From Neisseriaceae bacterium CLB008 (GTDB lineage Bacteria; Pseudomonadota; Gammaproteobacteria; Burkholderiales; Neisseriaceae): a stretch of DNA of 64,000 bases. The notes under the pieces are model-generated. The model worked only from the letters and a program-made list of their open reading frames with translations, did no database searches and was not told where the DNA came from. Below, piece by piece: positions 58,719 to 64,000 of this stretch. Position numbers and translations under genes: made by a program. The stretch spans positions 2,575,380-2,639,379 of the forward strand of contig CP166133.1 in NCBI GenBank assembly GCA_041228285.1, given 5' to 3'. How positions within the stretch are numbered: position 1 is the first letter of the stretch; the number at the start of each line of letters is the position of its first letter.

Positions 58719-59486
58719 TCAATAAATAGGGCCCCACAACCATGTCAACCAGCCAGCCAAGGCCAAGCTTGGGCCAAACGGTATGGCACTACGGCCAAAA
58801 CGCCCACTGGCCAAGGCCCATAATACGCCCAAACCCGCCGCTACGAACAGCACCCAAGGCAAAGCTGTCCAACCCAGCCAAGCGCCTAAGGCCGCAAACA
58901 GCTTAAAATCACCATAACCCATACCCTCTTGAGCGGTACAAAGCTTGAACAGCCACGCCACTAACCACAGCACAGCATAGCCCACCATCGCCCCCAATAC
59001 GCCGGCGGCCAAGGCCGCCGCATCGCCCGCCACCAGATGAACCATTAAACCCAGCCACAATAAGGACAGGGTTAAAGCATCAGGCAACAGATGGGTGCGC
59101 GCATCAATCGTCGCTAACAGCAGCAACCACAGGCTCAAAGCCCAACCCCACACAGCCAGTACACTGACGCCCTGGCGCCACGCCACTAATCCAAAGGCCG
59201 TAGCGCTCAACAGGCCCAGGCATAAGCGCCCTAGCCGTACGCCTTTTTCTCGCGGCTGCGCCTGCGCCCATAAGCTGCCCCAACTAGGAGGTGGCTCAAC
59301 CCTTAAACCCAGCTCTTGCTGCGCTGCCGCTTGCCAGGCATAGTGCAATCGGAGCGGCATCCATAGTGCCAATCGCCACAGCAGCGGCGACAGCAACGCG
59401 CCCAAACACACAGAACACGTCAACCACAGCACAGGGTGAGCTTGCCACCACACCAGCCAAGGCCAACCCGCTAATCCATTAACCAA
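58719..59486 (-). CDS. pilD: Prepilin peptidase PilD, variant without the zinc motif
   Basis: A 255-residue membrane protein with about seven hydrophobic helices. The two catalytic Asp residues are in ATIDARTHLLPD and MGYGDFKLFAALG, as in PilD aspartic peptidases, which cleave the leader of type IV prepilins and methylate the new N-terminus. The usual CxxC...CxxC zinc motif in the first cytoplasmic loop is absent, and the GSFLNVVIYR-like segment is altered (GALLSPLLWRL). The protein is unusually Trp/Leu-rich. The start is a TTG overlapping the end of pilG by 8 bases; a later GTG is possible. Confidence 0.82.
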   Translation of the reverse strand: MVNGLAGWPWLVWWQAHPVLWLTCSVCLGALLSPLLWRLALWMPLRLHYAWQAAAQQELGLRVEPPPSWGSLWAQAQPREKGVRLGRLCLGLLSATAFGLVAWRQGVSVLAVWGWALSLWLLLLATIDARTHLLPDALTLSLLWLGLMVHLVAGDAAALAAGVLGAMVGYAVLWLVAWLFKLCTAQEGMGYGDFKLFAALGAWLGWTALPWVLFVAAGLGVLWALASGRFGRSAIPFGPSLALAGWLTWLWGPIY

Positions 59487-60702
59487 TCACGTCCCCAATA
59501 TTAAATAACGGTAGATACAGTGCCAACAGCACCACACCAACGATCACGCCTAAACACAACAATAATAAAGGCTCAATCCACACCGACAGCAACGCCATCG
59601 ACTGATCCACCTCTGCGCCATAATAGACGGCCGCTCGATGCAAGAGCTCATCCAGTGCCCCCGCCTCTTCGCCAGCCAAAATCAATTGTAACAATAGTTC
59701 AGGAAAGCACTCTGTTGTGCGCATGGCTTGATACAGGCTCTGCCCCTCAGACACGCTTTGGCGTACGGCCTGAGTGGCTAAATCATACACCAGGTGTTGG
59801 CTCACTTGGGCAACATTGGTCAACAAAGACAACAGCGGCAGGCCCGCAGCGTGCAGCATGGCAAACGTATGCGCCCAGCGCGTTAAAATGATTTTTTGCC
59901 GTAATGGTCCGAGAAACGGCAGTCGCAAGCCTTGCTGCGCCCACCACAGCGCCCAACCTCGATGACGCGCATAGAGCCGACGCCACCCCACCATCAACAC
60001 AACAGGGCTTAACCAAATCAGCAGCGCATAATCCGCGGCCCACTCCACCAGCGCCAGCAGCCACAGCGTCATGAGCGGCAGCGCCACGCCCATACCCTCA
60101 TACAGCGTGACAAAAGAAGGTAACACAAACACAATCAGTCCTAAAACCAACGCTCCAGCTAGGCTTAGGATCAAGGCTGGATAGGCTAAAGCCAAGCGCA
60201 ACTGCCGTTGTAGCTGTTGTCGTTTGGTCAAGCTGTGTACCAAGTCTTCTAGCGCCTCATCCAAACGACCACTTAGCTCTCCAGCCGCCAATACGGCCAC
60301 ATACAGTCCACCAAACAGCGGCTGATACAGCGCCACCGCCTGCGTCAACGATCGCCCCTGTGCCACTTCTTGCTGAATCTGCTGTAATAATTGGCGCATC
60401 AGCGCTCCCGGCTGCGACGCCGCCAACAGCCCCAACACCTGTAACAACGGCAAACCGGCCTTTAATAAGGCCGCCAATTGCTGGCTAAACAGCAACACCT
60501 CAGCCGTCCCCATCGACCAGCTGAGCGGCCACCAACGACGCCGCAGCCACAGCAGCTGCCGCTGCGGCCCTGCTAATAAAGCTCGCGCGGCCGTCGCCGT
60601 CGTCGCCACCACCCAACCTTGCTGCTCAGGCTGCGGCAGGCTCAAATCCACCAGCCGATAGCGATACACCCACAGCCGTGGCTCAGGCCGAGGCGCCGTC
60701 AT
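59479..60702 (-). CDS. pilG: Type IV pilus inner-membrane platform protein PilG/PilC
   Basis: A 407-residue protein with two T2SS-F domains (about 70-195 and 270-400) and three transmembrane helices. Typical motifs are FSQQLAALLKAGLPLLQVL and the repeated AGEEAGALDELL. It anchors the pilus assembly ATPases. It overlaps pilF by 20 bases and pilD by 8. It carries more Leu/Trp/Gln than usual PilC proteins. Confidence 0.92.
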   Translation of the reverse strand: MTAPRPEPRLWVYRYRLVDLSLPQPEQQGWVVATTATAARALLAGPQRQLLWLRRRWWPLSWSMGTAEVLLFSQQLAALLKAGLPLLQVLGLLAASQPGALMRQLLQQIQQEVAQGRSLTQAVALYQPLFGGLYVAVLAAGELSGRLDEALEDLVHSLTKRQQLQRQLRLALAYPALILSLAGALVLGLIVFVLPSFVTLYEGMGVALPLMTLWLLALVEWAADYALLIWLSPVVLMVGWRRLYARHRGWALWWAQQGLRLPFLGPLRQKIILTRWAHTFAMLHAAGLPLLSLLTNVAQVSQHLVYDLATQAVRQSVSEGQSLYQAMRTTECFPELLLQLILAGEEAGALDELLHRAAVYYGAEVDQSMALLSVWIEPLLLLCLGVIVGVVLLALYLPLFNIGDVIG

Positions 60703-62380
60703 GACCCAATACCGACAAAAGTGCCACCAAAGAGGTTTCGCCCAACATGACTTTACGTCGTCCAGCGTCAGCCAACCGCATCACCTGCGCACCAGCAAGG
60801 TGTTGCGCCAATTGAGCGCTGCTGGCGTTGGCCAAGACGGCCTGCTGCATCGCCTCATTTAAAACCATGAGTTCAAAAATACCGATGCGCCCCTTATAAC
60901 CTCGCCCCTGACACAGCGCACATCCCTTTGGTCCATATTCTTGCCATTGCCCTCTTGCCTCTTCTTCGCTAAAACCAAGCTGACGGCGTAATACAAATGA
61001 TGTTCGGATCAACTCTTTACAGTCACATAGCTTAGGCACTAAACGCTGGGCCAACAACAGATGCACGGCGCTGGCCACATTAAAAGCACTGACCCCCATA
61101 TTCAATAGGCGCGTCAGGCTCGCACACACATCATAGGTGTGTACGGTTGAAAAAACTTTATGGCCCGTTTGCGCTGCTTTAATGGCCACGTCTGCGGTTT
61201 CTAAATCACGAATCTCGCCCACCATCATCACATCTGGATCTTGCCGCAACAGTGCCCGTAAAACCGACGCAAAAGTTAAGCCTTGCTTGGCCTGAATACT
61301 GACCTGATTCACCCCGCTTAAGTGCATCTCTACAGGGTCTTCAACCGTTACAATATTCAGCTCCTCTTGATTTAAGGCCTGAAGGCAAGCATACAGCGTT
61401 ACTGTCTTACCCACCCCCGTCGGTCCCGCCACCAAGATTAAACCGTGCGGTTGCAGCAGCGCCTGCTGAAGCTGAGTATACTGCTGCGGCAATAAGCCAA
61501 GCTGCGCCAAGGTCAACCGCGTCGTGCTCATGTCCAACAGCCGTAAGGCCACCTTCTCACCAAACACTGTCGGCACCGTACTGACCCGAAACGCCAGCAT
61601 TCGCCCATCGCTGGCCTGCCAGCTCAACCGCCCGTCTTGCGGCTGGCGCTTAAGGGTAATGTCTAGCTGAGCCATAACTTTCAAGCGCGACACCAAAGCT
61701 GGCCAAGCCGCGGCTGGTAACTTAGCCAAAAGCCGCAACTGTCCATCTACCCGAATGCGCACGCGATGCAAGGCCTCGAAGCATTCAAAATGAATGTCGG
61801 AGGCCTCAAGCTGAATGGCGCGGGTAAACGCTTGCTGAATAAACTGCGCCACCGGACCATCCGCATGCCCGCTGTCTGTACTCAATAGCGGCAAGGCTTC
61901 GCTCACGGCCCAGGCCTGCAAAGCCCCTGTATCTTGCCCCTGCCATTCATCTAAAAGTCGGCGGAGCGCCTCAACCGAAGCAATGTACAATTTTACTCGC
62001 ACCTGATATTGAAAAGCCCAGCGCTGCCAGATGGGCTGGGCTCCTGGATCGGCCACGGCCAAGCACAGCACACCATCTGCCATACTGAGCGGCATCAGCA
62101 AATGCTGACGCGCCAAAGCCAGCGGCACCAGCGTACAGGGTAAAGACTGTAGCGCCGTCTGGCTTAAATCAACCTGAGCCTCACCAAACATCGCTTCAAG
62201 GCCATTAGCCAAAGCTACGGCGGTCACCATACCGCTCTTGACACAGCCCTCTGCCAAAGTCACCTCATGCTGTTGAGCATAGGCCTTAACCGCCGCCACC
62301 TGCTCTAAGCTTAGATGTGCCTCTTCATGCAGCCACTTCAATACGCCCACCAGAGCGCTTGCTTCATCCACCATTGCCAT
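60683..62380 (-). CDS. pilF: Type IV pilus extension ATPase PilF/PilB
   Basis: A 565-residue GspE/PulE-type ATPase: N-terminal MshEN domain (about 10-150), then Walker A in AGPTGVGKT, Asp box and Walker B in DPDVMMVGEIRDLETADVA, His box in TGHKVFSTVHTYD, and a Cys-containing zinc segment (CDCKE and CALCQGRGYKGR). It powers pilus extension. TGGGGGC precedes the ATG. First gene of the pil-coaE-zapD-yacG run. Confidence 0.93.
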   Translation of the reverse strand: MAMVDEASALVGVLKWLHEEAHLSLEQVAAVKAYAQQHEVTLAEGCVKSGMVTAVALANGLEAMFGEAQVDLSQTALQSLPCTLVPLALARQHLLMPLSMADGVLCLAVADPGAQPIWQRWAFQYQVRVKLYIASVEALRRLLDEWQGQDTGALQAWAVSEALPLLSTDSGHADGPVAQFIQQAFTRAIQLEASDIHFECFEALHRVRIRVDGQLRLLAKLPAAAWPALVSRLKVMAQLDITLKRQPQDGRLSWQASDGRMLAFRVSTVPTVFGEKVALRLLDMSTTRLTLAQLGLLPQQYTQLQQALLQPHGLILVAGPTGVGKTVTLYACLQALNQEELNIVTVEDPVEMHLSGVNQVSIQAKQGLTFASVLRALLRQDPDVMMVGEIRDLETADVAIKAAQTGHKVFSTVHTYDVCASLTRLLNMGVSAFNVASAVHLLLAQRLVPKLCDCKELIRTSFVLRRQLGFSEEEARGQWQEYGPKGCALCQGRGYKGRIGIFELMVLNEAMQQAVLANASSAQLAQHLAGAQVMRLADAGRRKVMLGETSLVALLSVLGHDGASA

Positions 62381-62564
62381 ACTGCCCCCAAGTTACTGCT
62401 TAGCCCCTAAACATACTTCGACTTTATTTTGTCTGAATACTTCTTAAATATACCAAAAGCATATAAAAAGAGATAGAAAAACCATTCGAGCAAGCAAAAC
62501 CTCTTCACTCATCTCTCCACATCGTCCACAACCTGCCACAAACAAGCCAACCACCAAACGCAAA

Positions 62565-62587
62565 AAAGCCGACTTGCGTCGGCTTTA
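62565..62587 (-). terminator. Porin gene terminator
   Basis: Minus strand: AAAGCCGAC-GCAA-GTCGGCTTT and T-rich tail, 16 bases after the porin stop. Confidence 0.85.
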
Positions 62588-62602
62588 AGACAGGAACTTA
62601 AC

Positions 62603-63691
62603 TTAGAACATGTGGCGCATGCCCAAGTTAACTGCCGTTTGTTGGGTTTTGGCCTCACTTGGGCCAAACTTCATCCAACCCACGTTCAACAAGGCCGTAG
62701 TGCGCTTAGATAAAGCGTAATCACCGCCTACAATCACTTGATCGTATTTGCTGTTGTCTGATTTATCACCTGTACTGACATTTTTCTCTTTAAAGCCGTG
62801 CGCATAGGTAACGCGCGGGGTAAGGTTACCCATGGTGTAAGAGCTAGTCACCACGACTTGATGAGAATCAACTGCCTTACCTTCTGGCAAGGCCTCTTCC
62901 GTAGCTAACTGAGTAGCTTTACCGAATGGGGTCACGCCTTTACCATACTCATAGCCCAAGCTGACGATTAAATTATTGGCGTTATAACCCGCCTCTACAC
63001 GGTGAATCTGCATGGCCTTACGTTCACCATCTTTCATATAGCCCTGATTATTTAACATAAAGCCATATTTCGCATAAATACCCGCATTAGCGTATTTCAA
63101 GCCCAAGATGTATTTGGCTTTGTCGGTAAAAGGCTTACCATTTTCATCAAGGCCACTATTTGAACCACCGATTTCCTTATTCTCATTATCAGAACTAATA
63201 TACTGTAATGCAGCTTCAAAGCCAGAGAAATTAGGCGAGTCGTAGCGAATGGCAGAACCATGACGCATGGTGTGGCGGTTATACATTTTCAAGCCGGTTG
63301 CCCAATCTAGGCCAGCATCGTATTCCCATGCATCGGTCTGACGCATGTCACTGTCAAAGTAGTTACGTAGATTACCGATACGCAAGGTACCGAAATCGCC
63401 AGTCAAGCCCACGAACGACTCGCGGTTGGACCAGCCGGTGGTGGTATTACCGGCCAAAGAGACAGTTTGCTCGACTTGCCAAATGGCCTTTAAGCCATTG
63501 CCCAAGTCTTCATTGCCTCTAAAGCCAATGCGCGAACCATAGTCACGCACGTTGGTGGTAGAGCCGTCTTTCGCACCAGCCAATTTCGTCTGTTTGTAAT
63601 TCATGCCCCCCTTCATAATACCGTATAGGGTCACATCGGCCATGGCCGTGGCAGGCACAGTCAACGCCGCCAATATAAGCAGTTTCTTCAT
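62603..63691 (-). CDS. Trimeric outer-membrane porin (neisserial PorB-like)
   Basis: A 362-residue Gram-negative porin of the betaproteobacterial general-porin group. Signal peptide MKKLLILAALTVPATAMA, then mature DVTLYGIMKGG. 16 beta-strands are expected, ending NLGMRHMF with terminal Phe. It allows passive diffusion of small solutes. AGGAAC lies 6-7 nt before the ATG at 63691; twelve codons further upstream are open. A long leader carries a perfect hairpin at 63839-63858. Confidence 0.92.
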   Translation of the reverse strand: MKKLLILAALTVPATAMADVTLYGIMKGGMNYKQTKLAGAKDGSTTNVRDYGSRIGFRGNEDLGNGLKAIWQVEQTVSLAGNTTTGWSNRESFVGLTGDFGTLRIGNLRNYFDSDMRQTDAWEYDAGLDWATGLKMYNRHTMRHGSAIRYDSPNFSGFEAALQYISSDNENKEIGGSNSGLDENGKPFTDKAKYILGLKYANAGIYAKYGFMLNNQGYMKDGERKAMQIHRVEAGYNANNLIVSLGYEYGKGVTPFGKATQLATEEALPEGKAVDSHQVVVTSSYTMGNLTPRVTYAHGFKEKNVSTGDKSDNSKYDQVIVGGDYALSKRTTALLNVGWMKFGPSEAKTQQTAVNLGMRHMF

Positions 63692-63838
63692 TAAACGTTC
63701 CTCAATGTAGTCAATCGTTTCAATCATTTTTTTAGGTTTTGGATATCACTTAAAACAACGGTGAATCGGCCAGGCACTTAAGATGATGCCCAGCTGAATG
63801 TTGAATTTAATGGACTTGCGCACAGAACTCAACAAATC

Positions 63839-63858
63839 ACCCCTATCTTTATAGGGGT
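63839..63858. promoter_or_regulatory. Hairpin in the porin upstream region
   Basis: Perfect stem ACCCCTAT / ATAGGGGT with a 4-base loop, 148 bases before the porin ATG. It may lie in the mRNA leader or be a protein-binding palindrome. The remainder up to 64000 is AT-rich and presumably holds the promoter. Confidence 0.5.
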
Positions 63859-64000
63859 TTAGCCCAAAAACAACATTATTCTTTTTTTTCGATCCGATTA
63901 AATACTAAACGCCAATAATTATATTGCCACAATAGCTTGTGCTAGACTGAATACTCTACAGATCACCAAAACCTCACATTTAAATACCGACGAATCCGCC

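Overview
The window looks like about 64 kb of chromosome from a betaproteobacterium of the family Neisseriaceae, or a close relative, with roughly 50% GC. Supporting points are the run sdhC-sdhD-sdhA-sdhB-sdhE-gltA-sucA-sucB-lpd-sucC-sucD in the neisserial order, a pilF/pilG/pilD-coaE-zapD-yacG cluster, a neisserial-type outer-membrane porin, and dadA/lrp next to tandem CU-rich small RNAs. I did not notice a clear run of known neisserial DNA-uptake words, so a genus without the classical Neisseria word, or with a different one, is possible. No tRNA, rRNA, CRISPR array, prophage or intact insertion sequence was seen.

Layout. 1-12.8 kb holds housekeeping genes: the aspS start, DUF502, pldA, rpsT, murJ, rhomboid protease, moaA, prfB with its programmed frameshift, purB, a quinone-reductase/TetR pair with a palindromic operator, and a YqhA-like membrane protein. 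12.8-18.9 kb is a heme uptake locus on the minus strand (TonB receptor, then hmuSTUV). Both transcripts start from promoters whose -10 box lies inside a Fur-like site. 19-28.5 kb is mixed: VF530, a di-Mop protein, a thioinosine/thioadenosine phosphorylase, an SDR reductase behind a CcoI-type copper ATPase, a quinone oxidoreductase, a DUF533 protein, a LysR regulator and a yqjD-yqjE-yqjK-like trio. 28.7-44 kb is the TCA-cycle block, followed by a GntR/UTRA regulator with its own palindrome and a divergent NAD-type malate dehydrogenase. 44-49.7 kb is alr, dadA, lrp and a DUF4105 protein. 49.7-51 kb is gene-poor and holds three tandem sRNA genes. 51-64 kb carries a protein of unknown function coupled to a tyrosine phosphatase, then glyA, valS, yacG, zapD, coaE, type IV pilus genes and a porin.

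How it fits together. The strongest unusual signals concern control of central metabolism. Three sibling sRNAs on the minus strand (about 91-94 nt each) have sigma70-like promoters with 17-nt spacers and strong terminators. Each exposes two anti-Shine-Dalgarno patches, UCUCCUCU and UCUCCUUU. In the same window gltA, lpd, sucD and dadA carry matching ribosome-binding sites. The set resembles the paired neisserial metabolic sRNAs (NmsR/RcoF/NgncR_162-163), but with three members. Separately, mdh has a leader of more than 200 nt that folds by eye into a three-way junction plus several perfect hairpins and may be an undescribed regulatory RNA. A MITE-like palindromic element of about 170 bp occurs in four copies plus a fragment.
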